From Planctomycetota bacterium (GTDB taxonomy: Bacteria; Planctomycetota; Planctomycetia; Pirellulales; Pirellulaceae): 57,656 nucleotides of DNA. The stretch is from positions 1 to 57,656 of the forward strand of contig JAJDEH010000419.1 in NCBI GenBank assembly GCA_029259935.1. Direction: 5' to 3'. Every line of letters starts with the position of its first letter. The first letter of the stretch is position 1. The notes below the pieces were generated by a model. It saw nothing but the letters and a program-made list of their open reading frames with translations, was not told where the DNA came from and ran no database searches. Shown piece after piece: positions 42,495 through 51,923 of the stretch. Made by a program: the position numbers and the translations under genes.

Positions 42495-44441
42495 TTACGC
42501 GACCGCGTTCAGAATTGGCGAATCGTGGAGGACGGCTCCGTGGAGCGACACGCCGTGCCGACGTGTCCACTCGACCAGGTTCAAGACGCTAAGGATGTCG
42601 GTATGACGCACGCTCGGCTGCCCGTTTTGAAAATCTTGCCACATCGCGGCGACGGCTTGCGGATCCAAGCCAATCTGTTCGCAGACGTCCCGGTCGTTCA
42701 ACGACTCCGCGACTCGATCGCGCAACTCGGCCCTCAACCAGCGTTGCCACGGCAGGACAAATCCCATTTTTCGCCGCCGCACAATGCTGGCGGGAAGTGG
42801 CGTGGGCAACGCATCGACGAGCAATCCTTTGAGCGGACTCGATGTGCCACGAGCAATCTTCATTGCCCCCGGAATCGTGGCCATGGTTTCGACCAGTACA
42901 TGATCCACCAACGGCACGCGGACTTCCAATGCATGCGCCATGCTCATCTGATCCGTATCCCGTAGCAGCACATTGGCTAGGTAAATGGACGTTTCCAAGA
43001 GCGAATGGGTGTTGACCGGATCCAAGGAGCGGCTCAGAACTTCTAGCGACTCGTGCAACTCCGGAGGCAGCAACGAAGAATGAGGCGGGCCGGATTTGGT
43101 CAGTAGCCGTCGACGACTGGCCCGAGTACTAAGGTGCCGGCATGCGGAATACCGATCCACCGGAGACTCGTAATTCGCGAGCAAATCGTTTAGCTTGTCG
43201 ATTCGCGCGTCGCCGTGCAGTCGCTTTCCAAGGCGAAGAGCAAGACCCACGGCCCATCGCACTCGCGGCGAAACTAAGCGGGCCATCAGACGAAACGTGG
43301 GGTAACCCGCGAACAGCTCGTCGCCACCCAGGCCCGACAGAGCCACTTTCAATCCCGCGTCGGCCACCGCGCGCGAAATGAAATAGCTGTTCAACCCATC
43401 GGCGGACGGCTGATCATAGGCGGCCATCGCATCGTCGAATCCGGCGAGCACGTCGGACGAGCGCAAACGCAATTCAGCATGATTGGTGCCAAAGCGCTCA
43501 GCAATCGCCGACGAATGCGGCGACTCGTCGAATTGGTTTTCGTCGAAGGTCACGGAGAAGGTGCGGATCGGCTGTCCAGAATTCGCCAAGCAGGCGACCA
43601 GTCCACTCGAATCAATTCCGCCCGATAGAAACACGCCGACCGGTACGTCGGAGAGCATGCGCGACCGCGTGGACTCGACGATCACGTTGCGGATTTGCTC
43701 GATCGCGTCGGCGCGGCAGGCCGCTTTCGAGGCGGACGTTGCGAATTGCGGCCGCCAATATTGTGTCTTGCGAGGTTGGAGGTGCTGCTGATTGAGGTTG
43801 AAGGTCCAGCAGTGTCCCGGCATTATCGACTCGACGCCATCCACGAGTGTCCGTGGCGCGATTGCCGAACCAAAGGCGAGATAGGATTCCGCGGCGTCCC
43901 GGTCCAGCCTGCGCGGCACGAGGTTGCTGGCCAAAACGGCGCGCAACTCCGAGGCGAATAGCCAAGTTGTTTCGTCCACTTGGGCCACATACAACGGTTT
44001 GACACCAAGACGATCGCGGACTAGGCAAAACTGTTGGCGTTGGGCGTCGTACACCGCAAAAGCAAACATGCCTCGCAGTAGCGAGATCGCCGATTCGCCT
44101 TGTGATATCCAAGCCTGCAACAGCGTTTCGGTATCGGAAGCCGAGCGAAACGGACCCAGCGATAATTGCTGGCGAATTTCGGCATGGTTGTAAATCTCGC
44201 CGTTGTAGACGATCCATGAATTTGAATTCGGATCGGACATCGGCTGGTGTCCGGCGGCGCTGAGATCCAGAATCGCCAGCCGAGTGTGTGCCAGGCCGAT
44301 ACGAACTCCTTCCGGCGTGTCGATGATTTCCAGACCGCAATCGTCCGGGCCGCGATGATGCAGCTTGGACTGCATGCGTTCAAGACTATCGCCGATTGGC
44401 AGATCGCGATTGGTCGTCAGGATACCGGCGATACCGCACAT
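42495..44441 (-). CDS. asnB: Asparagine synthase-type amidotransferase
   Basis: A 648-residue glutamine-dependent asparagine synthase. It starts MCGIAGIL, so Cys2 becomes the N-terminal nucleophile, which fixes the start at 44441 rather than the longer frame to 44513. Glutaminase motifs are AHTRLAILDLSAAGHQPM, IVYNGEIYNHAEI and SDTETLLQAW. The synthase domain has the PP-loop FLSGGIDSSGLVAC and SGLGGDELFAGYPTF. In polysaccharide and exosortase loci such homologs usually amidate a sugar acid or another carboxylate rather than free aspartate; here that is inferred from context. The stop of the upstream glycosyltransferase gene is one base before the ATG. Confidence 0.93.
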   Translation of the reverse strand: MCGIAGILTTNRDLPIGDSLERMQSKLHHRGPDDCGLEIIDTPEGVRIGLAHTRLAILDLSAAGHQPMSDPNSNSWIVYNGEIYNHAEIRQQLSLGPFRSASDTETLLQAWISQGESAISLLRGMFAFAVYDAQRQQFCLVRDRLGVKPLYVAQVDETTWLFASELRAVLASNLVPRRLDRDAAESYLAFGSAIAPRTLVDGVESIMPGHCWTFNLNQQHLQPRKTQYWRPQFATSASKAACRADAIEQIRNVIVESTRSRMLSDVPVGVFLSGGIDSSGLVACLANSGQPIRTFSVTFDENQFDESPHSSAIAERFGTNHAELRLRSSDVLAGFDDAMAAYDQPSADGLNSYFISRAVADAGLKVALSGLGGDELFAGYPTFRLMARLVSPRVRWAVGLALRLGKRLHGDARIDKLNDLLANYESPVDRYSACRHLSTRASRRRLLTKSGPPHSSLLPPELHESLEVLSRSLDPVNTHSLLETSIYLANVLLRDTDQMSMAHALEVRVPLVDHVLVETMATIPGAMKIARGTSSPLKGLLVDALPTPLPASIVRRRKMGFVLPWQRWLRAELRDRVAESLNDRDVCEQIGLDPQAVAAMWQDFQNGQPSVRHTDILSVLNLVEWTRRHGVSLHGAVLHDSPILNAVA

Positions 44442-44442
44442 G

Positions 44443-45540
44443 TCAGGCCGCCTTGTCCAAACCGAGTAGCGAGTTGAAACGCTGCTGAAAATGTTTGTCG
44501 GTGAACTGCCCATGAAAGCGGTCGGCTCCCGCCTTTCCCATTCGCCCGCACGTGTTCGATTCTTGAAACAAAGTGACGAGCGCGGAAGCCAACTCAGCTT
44601 GGTCGTCGGGATTCACGATCAGTCCCGTCTCGCCGTGGCGAATGATCTCCGCCGCCGCGCCAGGGGCGCCAATACACGCTTTCTCGGCCCGCATCGCTTC
44701 CAAGAACACCAAGCCAAATCCTTCGCGCGGGCTGGGCATCACGAAAAACGAACACTGCTGATATAGATCCGCGAGTTGCGAGTCGGAAACACGGCCACGG
44801 AATTGAACGTGATTTTCTATTCCTAAGGCGACTGCTTTCTGTTCCAACCGTTGACGATCATCACCGTCTCCGGCCACGACTAATCGCGCGTCAGGTACCC
44901 GTGCGAGAACCGATGGCCATGCATCAAGCAGTTGGTCGTGGCCTTTATAACGCTCTTCGAAAGACATGCGGGCGACGATCAAGGCAAATGGCGCTTCTGA
45001 CCTGGTACCGCGGCCGCCTTTCTTCACGGTTTCCGCGCCAAGATGGCAGACATCAATTGGCGTATCGGAAAAGGCCGGATTGTGCCGCATGAATTCGCGT
45101 GCCGTGAAGTTGGAGATCGAAAGAATTCGCGAGGCTCGTCGCAACGTCGAGGCTTGAAATCGGGTCAACCGACGCCAGACTTCGATTCCCAAAAGTAGCA
45201 CGGATACCTCCGCGCCTCTCCAAATATAGGGCAGGGCCAAGGGCGCGAGCCCCACGTGAAATACAACGAGATGCACTCGGCGGCCGGCATGCAGGACTTG
45301 GCCCATGCCGCGCCAGGCGTAACGGAAACGACTTTCGTCCGCGAAGAAATAGTCCACGCTCGGCTCGGCGTCATCCCGCTGGCTCGCCTTTCCATCCGTC
45401 AATGACCAGACGCGAATGCGGTGAGAACCAAGCGCGCCCTTGCAAGCCAAGATCGACTGCCGACACAAAGTCGAAATGCCGTCCGCTCCGTTGAGCGACG
45501 GCGTTAAGAAAATGATCTCTCGTTCCGATGGATGGGGCAT
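44443..45540 (-). CDS. GT4-type glycosyltransferase
   Basis: A 365-residue GT-B fold glycosyltransferase. The N-terminal donor half begins REIIFLTPSLNGADGISTLCR. The C-terminal half shows ALIVARMSFEERYKGHDQLL, DARLVVAGDGDDRQRLEQKA and the GT4 signature MPSPREGFGLVFLEAMRAEK with E-x7-E geometry. It should retain the anomeric configuration and add a sugar from a nucleotide donor to the polymer repeat unit. The start at 45540 (MPHPSER) is used; the longer frame to 45633 runs back into the upstream gene. One base separates its stop from the AsnB gene. Confidence 0.9.
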   Translation of the reverse strand: MPHPSEREIIFLTPSLNGADGISTLCRQSILACKGALGSHRIRVWSLTDGKASQRDDAEPSVDYFFADESRFRYAWRGMGQVLHAGRRVHLVVFHVGLAPLALPYIWRGAEVSVLLLGIEVWRRLTRFQASTLRRASRILSISNFTAREFMRHNPAFSDTPIDVCHLGAETVKKGGRGTRSEAPFALIVARMSFEERYKGHDQLLDAWPSVLARVPDARLVVAGDGDDRQRLEQKAVALGIENHVQFRGRVSDSQLADLYQQCSFFVMPSPREGFGLVFLEAMRAEKACIGAPGAAAEIIRHGETGLIVNPDDQAELASALVTLFQESNTCGRMGKAGADRFHGQFTDKHFQQRFNSLLGLDKAA

Positions 45541-45548
45541 GTCGTGAG

Positions 45549-46820
45549 TTAGGCGGCCGGAAGTTGAGTCCGCGGTTGCGGCACGTTCAAAGCAAGGCAC
45601 TCGGTGCTTTCGCCCCACCGGCCTGACAAACACCGTTGATACAGTTGACGCATTTGTTGGGCCACCGATTCCAGTCCGAAATGTGTCATGACGCCCTTGC
45701 GGCCACGCGATCCCATCTCGTCCCAGCGTGTACGATTATCCGTCGATTCCAACATGGCTTGGGCAAAGGCCGCGGCGACGCGCGGGACGCGCAGGCCGGC
45801 GTTCCATTGCTCGACCTGCGGCCAGGGACATTCCCGGCTTAGCACTACCGGCAGGCCGCTCGCCATCGCTTCGCAGACCGACATCCCAAAGCTTTCGCAC
45901 TGCGACGCGAACGCGAAGACATTCGACGCGGCGTAAGCTTTCAGCCGCCGCGGACCTTCCAGTTGCCCCGCAAAAATCAACTGCTGCCCCGCCACCAAAT
46001 CATGAAATCGTTGTTGGAGCCCGAGCCGATAAATAGGATCTCCATCGCCGACAAGGATCAGGCGGCAATGAGGACGTTGGCCGACGACAATTCGAAATGC
46101 CTCACACAAAACGTCGAGCCCCTTTTGTGGATGCAATCGGCCCACGTAAATAAACACCGAATCGCCAGCGGGTATTCCCAGTTCACGGCGAGCGGCCTCG
46201 CGTGAGGGAAGGTCGTCGAACTCTTGTGTGTCCAACGAGTTTGGAATGACATCGATCGGACGACCGAATTCGTTATCTTCGATCCGCGCCCGCTCTTCTT
46301 CCGTGCTGGCCTGAAATGCCGCGGCACCTCGCAGACTTGTCCCTTCCCCCAGTCGCAACGCCAGCCACTTCTTCAAACTCGAATGCCGCAGCGACGTTTG
46401 ATCGAGCATTCCACGCGGCGAAACGACGTAGGGCACGGCGTTCCGGCGACAATGCCGCATGGTCTTCCATGCGACATAATTCCAACAGCCATGCAGATGC
46501 ACCAAATCGTGCCGCGGCAGCAACTCATTCAAATGTCTTGCAAACTGGCGGGCGACGAAGAACTTTTTGGGAAAGGAACGTGGAACGTAGCGTGTGGCGA
46601 TGCCGTCGTAGTCTTCATTCGCCGTGATCGAGGCGGGCAATTCACCCGGACCATTGGCGGTCGTCGTCAACACCGAGACCTGAACGTCGATCTGCTTCAG
46701 GCCGCGGCAAAGCGAGTGGATGCTTCTGGGCGGCCCTCCATAACAAAAAGCGGGCGCAAAATACGGCGTGACATGTAGAACCTTCATTCTTGCCTTGCGT
46801 CCGAGTGATGAAGCATTCAT
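45549..46820 (-). CDS. GT4-type glycosyltransferase
   Basis: A 423-residue GT4 enzyme. MKVLHVTPYFAPAFCYGGPP (from residue 12) is the typical opening of the acceptor domain. VHLHGCWNYVAWKTMRHC and PYVVSPRGMLDQTSL follow. The donor domain has FIYVGRLHPQKGLDVLCEAF, RLILVGDGDPIYR and the signature FASQCESFGMSVCEAMASG. The sugar is unknown. The start overlaps the stop of the membrane polymerase gene by 4 bases (ATGA), so translation is coupled. A second ATG 33 bases in (MKVLHV) is also possible. Confidence 0.92.
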   Translation of the reverse strand: MNASSLGRKARMKVLHVTPYFAPAFCYGGPPRSIHSLCRGLKQIDVQVSVLTTTANGPGELPASITANEDYDGIATRYVPRSFPKKFFVARQFARHLNELLPRHDLVHLHGCWNYVAWKTMRHCRRNAVPYVVSPRGMLDQTSLRHSSLKKWLALRLGEGTSLRGAAAFQASTEEERARIEDNEFGRPIDVIPNSLDTQEFDDLPSREAARRELGIPAGDSVFIYVGRLHPQKGLDVLCEAFRIVVGQRPHCRLILVGDGDPIYRLGLQQRFHDLVAGQQLIFAGQLEGPRRLKAYAASNVFAFASQCESFGMSVCEAMASGLPVVLSRECPWPQVEQWNAGLRVPRVAAAFAQAMLESTDNRTRWDEMGSRGRKGVMTHFGLESVAQQMRQLYQRCLSGRWGESTECLALNVPQPRTQLPAA

Positions 46821-48232
46821 TGAGAAACCGGCCCCCTTATCGTGGAATCCTCGCCCGTCCGGGCGCTGTCAAACCATCGATCGATGAGTACGACGCCGCC
46901 GCCGAGAAAGATGATCAGCGTGCCCGCCAGGCCAAGTGTGCTCAGAGTGGATCGTTCAAATAGGTAAAGACTGAGCCAAAAAATAACGGTTGTTGTCGCC
47001 ACGGCCAGTTCGCGAACCCGAATCGTCGTCATCAGCCAACGATAAATCATTCCCATGATCAAGCCGAACGCGAAGATCGGAGCGAACATCAGAGGAACTC
47101 CGAAGTCGATGTACATCTCGGGAGAATAGCCAAAGGCCATCGTCACGCCTCTTTCGCGTCCCGCGACCCACACTCCGGCGTACTCACGTACCATTTCGCT
47201 GTCGGAAGGCATGATCGGCTTGTTGGGGTAAAACACGCGCGGCTTGAGGATATGCGTGACGGCCCGTTGCAACAGTACGCCTTCGGTGTGGGGAAGCAGT
47301 GCCGGGACGCGGTCGAGCGTCAATGCTGGGTAATAGATTTGCCACAGACGGTCGACCATGCGGTCCGCATCTCGGTAATGCCCTGAGCCATCGTCGCTCC
47401 AATCGGACACGTGCGAGCCAACCAGGGCAAGCCGGCTGTCCACGGACTTGAGATCCGACCGTTCGTTATATGCGCGACGAACGTCAATTTTGATTCCCGT
47501 CCAAACCAGTCCCGCAACCAGCGCCAAGGCGAGGACCGCGCCCGAGGTCGCCCAATGGCTCGCGCGACGCCAATCGAATCGCTGCAACAGAACGAGAAAT
47601 GTAAGAACCAACCCCTCGCGAAAACTGGCGAAATATCCAGTGAAGCCGACAATGACTTCAAGAAGCAGCAGCCCCCCAAGCATCGTCAGATTGAACCTCG
47701 GAAATGTGGCTCGCCGCAACAGCAAATAGAAGATGACCAACCGTCCAAAGCCCAATGCTAAGATCGCTTGCGTCAGTTGGGGAATGGACCAAGCAAAAGT
47801 TTGCAGCACGCCGCCCAGGGCCGTCACTCCAACGTAAAAGGCCAGCAGCCTTCCGGTCGGATGATATAGTGTCTCCAAGGCACTTTCGCCGTGGTCCGAC
47901 ACGGGCAGAAACCTGACTCCAATTAGAAGCCCGCCCCACAACGCTAGCAAACATCCCGTTCCAATCCACATCATGGGAGCCCAGTCGCAATTCAGCATCG
48001 GCTCGACTTCGCGGCCCGTCAGGTACCAGTAAATCAGTCCGATAAAGACCTGCAGCCATTGAAACGACAGTGCCAATGCTAGCACCGGCGGTCCGTCATA
48101 ACGTGGGAGTGTCAGCCAGATTAACATCAGGACCAACGCACCCGCGGACATCAGCAGGTCGCCTGTCAGCACATAAAATACGACGATGACGCCAGTGGCG
48201 ATCAAGGCGGTGCCTAATGGCGAGTGTCGCAT
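46817..48232 (-). CDS. Wzy-like polysaccharide polymerase, multi-pass membrane protein
   Basis: A 471-residue integral membrane protein with about 10-12 hydrophobic segments. A large hydrophilic loop (about 235-355) includes IKIDVRRAYNERSDLKSVDS and HILKPRVFYPNKPIMPSDSE, followed by RGVTMAFGYSPEMYIDFGV before the last helices. That plan is typical of O-antigen and capsule polymerases (Wzy/WzyE/PEP-ligase type), which vary greatly in sequence. The best guess is polymerisation of lipid-linked repeat units at the outer face. The ATG at 48232 is used; a TTG at 48271 would add 13 residues. It overlaps the following glycosyltransferase by 4 bases. Confidence 0.8.
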   Translation of the reverse strand: MRHSPLGTALIATGVIVVFYVLTGDLLMSAGALVLMLIWLTLPRYDGPPVLALALSFQWLQVFIGLIYWYLTGREVEPMLNCDWAPMMWIGTGCLLALWGGLLIGVRFLPVSDHGESALETLYHPTGRLLAFYVGVTALGGVLQTFAWSIPQLTQAILALGFGRLVIFYLLLRRATFPRFNLTMLGGLLLLEVIVGFTGYFASFREGLVLTFLVLLQRFDWRRASHWATSGAVLALALVAGLVWTGIKIDVRRAYNERSDLKSVDSRLALVGSHVSDWSDDGSGHYRDADRMVDRLWQIYYPALTLDRVPALLPHTEGVLLQRAVTHILKPRVFYPNKPIMPSDSEMVREYAGVWVAGRERGVTMAFGYSPEMYIDFGVPLMFAPIFAFGLIMGMIYRWLMTTIRVRELAVATTTVIFWLSLYLFERSTLSTLGLAGTLIIFLGGGVVLIDRWFDSARTGEDSTIRGPVSQ

Positions 48233-48402
48233 ATCGTGTTCTAAACCGTTAACTCTAGGAGTGGTACGCAACCGAGTTCTGGTGCATTTGCGGATCTACT
48301 TCAGCCAGGCGGATTCGGCAAGAGCAATCGTGCACCGACGAGGACGACCAACACCTTTGGACGGCCCGTGGCGAACCGTTCGCGAGGTAGGGCAAGGAAG
48401 TG

Positions 48403-49305
48403 TCAAACTCGGCACCAGTGCGAGAGGTCGCGATTGATTAGCTGGCTCAACCGGTCGACTTCCGGCCTCAATTCTTGGCATAGCGATACGCGCAAATTCT
48501 CGTCCATTTTCCGCAGCGTCTTGGCTTCTCCGCCGCGTGCAACTCGCAGCGCTGTTCTCAAATGCTTTCGAACGCTCAACGATGTAAGGCGTTCCATCAC
48601 ATTCTTCAAGATCGGATGGTTGCGGAGGAACCGGCGAACTCCAACAAAACTCAAATCGCCAACGCCTTGGTTGTGCGTTCCGTAGGTCGGCAGCGACTGC
48701 GGCGAGACGCCGAGGAACTCAAGCGTTTGCTGATGAATTCGCGCCGGCTTGGACGTGAAGTCGTCAAAGGCAATCACCAAGACGTTTTCCCGGCCGAACG
48801 TCTCGAAATAGCGTTGAAGTTGTTCCGTAAAGCAAACAATCTCTCGGTAGAAAAGGTTCTGGGCGATGGATCCGGTAGTTGGAATTCGCAGGCCTTGACT
48901 TCGCTCGTTCTCGGCATCCAGCGCAGCAGAAAAGGAAAGAAGGTCTTCTTCCAAATTGGCAATGTTATAACGAAACAGCGACCAAAGAAGTTTTACGGGA
49001 TCGCGTAACATGCAGATGATCTTGGCGTTGGGATTCAATTCGTGGATTTGTCGTGCCGCATTCCGAGAGAATAAGTAAAAGGCGGACTTCTCGCCAACTC
49101 GCGGATACTGTTTTGCTTGCGCGAAATGTTGCAAGTAGTCTTCATCGGAAGCAGCGGGTGGAACTCCGACCCACTTCAAATCACTAGCTAAGTAGTTGAG
49201 TTCCCAAACTCCGGGCATGAAGATCTCCGGATGGTCTAACAAGTAGGCGGCCATGGACGTAGTGCCACACTTCAACGAGCCGATGATGAAGAAGTTGGGA
49301 ACCAA
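48403..49305 (-). CDS. PAPS-dependent sulfotransferase
   Basis: A 300-residue sulfotransferase. The 5'-phosphosulfate loop is FFIIGSLKCGTTSMAAYL at the N-terminus. The 3'-phosphate-binding motif is CMLRDPVKLLWSLFRYN (about 98-114). GEKSAFYLFSRNAARQI and VLVIAFDDFTSKPARIHQ are typical of heparan-type and bacterial glycan sulfotransferases. It should move sulfate from PAPS to a sugar hydroxyl or amine, producing a sulfated polymer. A TTG start is required: an in-frame stop lies 9 bases upstream, and AAAGG precedes it. The upstream fusion glycosyltransferase ends 12 bases away. A gap of 170 bases to the polymerase gene holds no repeat. Confidence 0.93.
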   Translation of the reverse strand: MVPNFFIIGSLKCGTTSMAAYLLDHPEIFMPGVWELNYLASDLKWVGVPPAASDEDYLQHFAQAKQYPRVGEKSAFYLFSRNAARQIHELNPNAKIICMLRDPVKLLWSLFRYNIANLEEDLLSFSAALDAENERSQGLRIPTTGSIAQNLFYREIVCFTEQLQRYFETFGRENVLVIAFDDFTSKPARIHQQTLEFLGVSPQSLPTYGTHNQGVGDLSFVGVRRFLRNHPILKNVMERLTSLSVRKHLRTALRVARGGEAKTLRKMDENLRVSLCQELRPEVDRLSQLINRDLSHWCRV

Positions 49306-49317
49306 GGTGAATTACCT

Positions 49318-51900
49318 TTATCGAATGACAACTTTGGAGATGTGGGCCTGTAGTCCAAGCAAACGCTGCGTTCGCAACGGTGGGGCCGGCCGCCGCGACG
49401 ATAACAAGGGCCGTTCGGTTTCCGTGCGTTGAATGGCTGCATTGATTTCCATAATATCTTGCCACTGCCTGGCAAACTCCTCTTGGCGAAAATGCTGAAC
49501 GGATGTCTTGGCCGCCGCGCCAGCCCGTATTCTCCGATCTTCGTCGGCCAAATAGTAGGCGATGCCCTCCGCTAGGGCTTCCGCCGACACACCACTGGCG
49601 ACCCAGCCGTCTTGCTTGTGCCTGATCAACTCGGAAAGCGCGCCGGTCGGGGTAACGACGCTTGGGACACCGGCCTGTTTGGCTTCGATGTTGACGAGTC
49701 CAAAAGCCTCACGCTGTTCGGGCAATGATGGGCAGCAGTGGATACCGGCTTCCGCTATCAATTCCGGAATGTCCTCGCGATATCCCAGGAAACGCACCCG
49801 ACCTTTCAACTCCGGTAGTTCAGCGCGATCCACCAAACTTTGCTGATACCCTAGGTATGCCGGCGGTTCCCATTCAGCCATTTCGCCAACCACATCAAGC
49901 AGAACGTCATGACCTGCGGAGACTAACAATCGCAGGGCGTCGATCAGGATGTGGACACCTTTGGGTGGAATGATTTGACCAACAAATATGATTCGGTTCC
50001 GCTGGCGAGTAGCGGTGGAATCGGCCGCCTCATTCCGGAACGGTACCGTGTTATAGATCCGTTTGACTTTGCTTGGCGTGACGCCAACATCGACCACTTC
50101 GGCAGCCACGTAGTCCGAGACACAAATGAATTTATGGACAAGCGGGTCGATCAGTCGCGACCACAAACGCCGGTAGAACGGGCTCAAATCCGGCGCGTTG
50201 TGCACATGCAAAATGACTTGTATGCCCAGCGACTTCAACACCAGCAGCGCGGGCGCGTTCCTGACAATCGACATAAACTCTGGGGCCAGTATGTGCGTCG
50301 GACGAAATCGGAAGGCATCACGTAGCAGCCCAGCACTCGTCGCCGCCACATCCCAACTCATGCGCATCAGTGCGATCGGATTACGTGCGTGCCGATCGAG
50401 CGTTTCGCTGTACCGGCCGATGGACTGCGATGCGCCAACCGCCTTAACGAGTGTCGAGATCCGATGGTGCTCCCAGCTGTTGACGACACAATGTCGAGGC
50501 ACACCGGCCTCTTCCAGGACTCGCAGCACTTCGAAGGTCATGCGTTCCATTCCCGCTACCTTTACCATGTGGCCGCAAAGTGCCAGCACACGAGTCGGGG
50601 ATCGTCGTTCGGCCAGCGAAGGGACTCGGGACCCCTTCAACGACGATGCTTTTTTGCAGGCGTTGAATAGTCCGCCGCTGGCGACCGCAAGGGAGTATTT
50701 CGCGATTTTCCTCTTGCAGTGGATTCGCCAATCAAATCCGGCCAACGTCTGCCGGCGGACACTCGCCAGGGCAGCGGCTAAGCCGACAATGTCCCCGCAA
50801 CGGAAAACTCTACCTGTCTTATCACGCTCGATCAGATCTGGGCCGCACCCAACCTGATCGCTTACGATGCAAGGCAAGCCGGTCGCCATCGCCTCGTTAA
50901 CCACCAAGCCCCAGGTTTCCGTGCCGCTAGGTAGTGCCAGACAATCCGCGACCGCATAGGCCTTGCCCAATTCGGACTGGTTCAAAAATCCGGCCCAGCG
51001 GCATGGAACTCCTAATTTTTCCGCTTCCCGCTTGCATTCGTCTTCCAGCGGCCCGGAACCGACGATCAGCATTTTGGACTTCCCGTCCATGGCGGCCACG
51101 GCGCGAATCGCGTCCAGCGGCCTCTTCTTCTCTTCCAACTTGCCGGCAAAAAGTACGACGAAATCACTGTCGTCAAACCCGAATTCCTGGCGCGCGGTTC
51201 GGCGGCCCATTGCACTTTGAAACGGCTGTGCAAGATTGGCGAAATGATCGTTGTCAACACAATGCGGCGAATGATGAATTTTTTCCGCGGGAACTCGAAA
51301 GTACCGAAGATATTCGGTGACCCGTTGTCCGACGGAAAGAAAGGCATCGAACTGACGTAATAGCAATCGCGTTTTGGCTTGCCATGCAAGCCGGCGCCAT
51401 CCAGTCGGAGCATTCCGCAGGTTGGTATCGCCCCGGTACAGCACGGGAATCTTCAGCCGCCGACAAGCTCGCAAGGCGCGGACCAAGGTCACCGAATACC
51501 AGCCCGTGATCAGTACGACGTCGGGCCGCGTCTCGTGAATTGCCTCGCTGATTTCAGCAACATCCAGTCCCCAAAAATCGTCGCTATGCACGCTGTCGCC
51601 GTCGTTGGGCGGACGGACAATGCGGCATTGGTATCCGTCGGTCAACGAGGTGTCCCAAGTGAAGGCCTTGCCAAATCCAACTCCCTGCTGCTCCGGTGTC
51701 GGCTGCGTTGCATATAACACCGTCAATTCCAGGCCGCCGCAATCCCTTGCAATTTGGCGAAACCACGGCGCGCAGTACTGCACCGGATGCGTCATCACCA
51801 CGGTAAGACGGATGGGTTTGGCGGAAGTGTTCGATTCTCCCTCAATCCCAGGGAAAGCTAGAGTGCGTTCTTCCGTCGATTCGACTGCGTTCGTGTTCAT
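49318..51900 (-). CDS. Fused double glycosyltransferase (two GT4 modules)
   Basis: An 860-residue protein formed by two complete GT-B enzymes. Module 1 (about 30-410) has LTVVMTHPVQYCAPWFRQIA, VVLFAGKLEEKKRPLDAIRA and ALPSGTETWGLVVNEAMATG. Module 2 (about 433-850) starts TRVLALCGHMVKVAGMERMT and has IIFVGQIIPPKGVHILIDAL and PEQREAFGLVNIEAKQAG. Each module keeps its own E-x7-E signature, so both could be active and add two sugars in succession. Most GT4 enzymes of about 380 residues contain one module. The first 28 residues look disordered. It sits in the middle of the locus, 23 bases after the next upstream gene's stop. Confidence 0.9.
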   Translation of the reverse strand: MNTNAVESTEERTLAFPGIEGESNTSAKPIRLTVVMTHPVQYCAPWFRQIARDCGGLELTVLYATQPTPEQQGVGFGKAFTWDTSLTDGYQCRIVRPPNDGDSVHSDDFWGLDVAEISEAIHETRPDVVLITGWYSVTLVRALRACRRLKIPVLYRGDTNLRNAPTGWRRLAWQAKTRLLLRQFDAFLSVGQRVTEYLRYFRVPAEKIHHSPHCVDNDHFANLAQPFQSAMGRRTARQEFGFDDSDFVVLFAGKLEEKKRPLDAIRAVAAMDGKSKMLIVGSGPLEDECKREAEKLGVPCRWAGFLNQSELGKAYAVADCLALPSGTETWGLVVNEAMATGLPCIVSDQVGCGPDLIERDKTGRVFRCGDIVGLAAALASVRRQTLAGFDWRIHCKRKIAKYSLAVASGGLFNACKKASSLKGSRVPSLAERRSPTRVLALCGHMVKVAGMERMTFEVLRVLEEAGVPRHCVVNSWEHHRISTLVKAVGASQSIGRYSETLDRHARNPIALMRMSWDVAATSAGLLRDAFRFRPTHILAPEFMSIVRNAPALLVLKSLGIQVILHVHNAPDLSPFYRRLWSRLIDPLVHKFICVSDYVAAEVVDVGVTPSKVKRIYNTVPFRNEAADSTATRQRNRIIFVGQIIPPKGVHILIDALRLLVSAGHDVLLDVVGEMAEWEPPAYLGYQQSLVDRAELPELKGRVRFLGYREDIPELIAEAGIHCCPSLPEQREAFGLVNIEAKQAGVPSVVTPTGALSELIRHKQDGWVASGVSAEALAEGIAYYLADEDRRIRAGAAAKTSVQHFRQEEFARQWQDIMEINAAIQRTETERPLLSSRRPAPPLRTQRLLGLQAHISKVVIR

Positions 51901-51923
51901 GAATTCTTATTGCCAATCGACCG

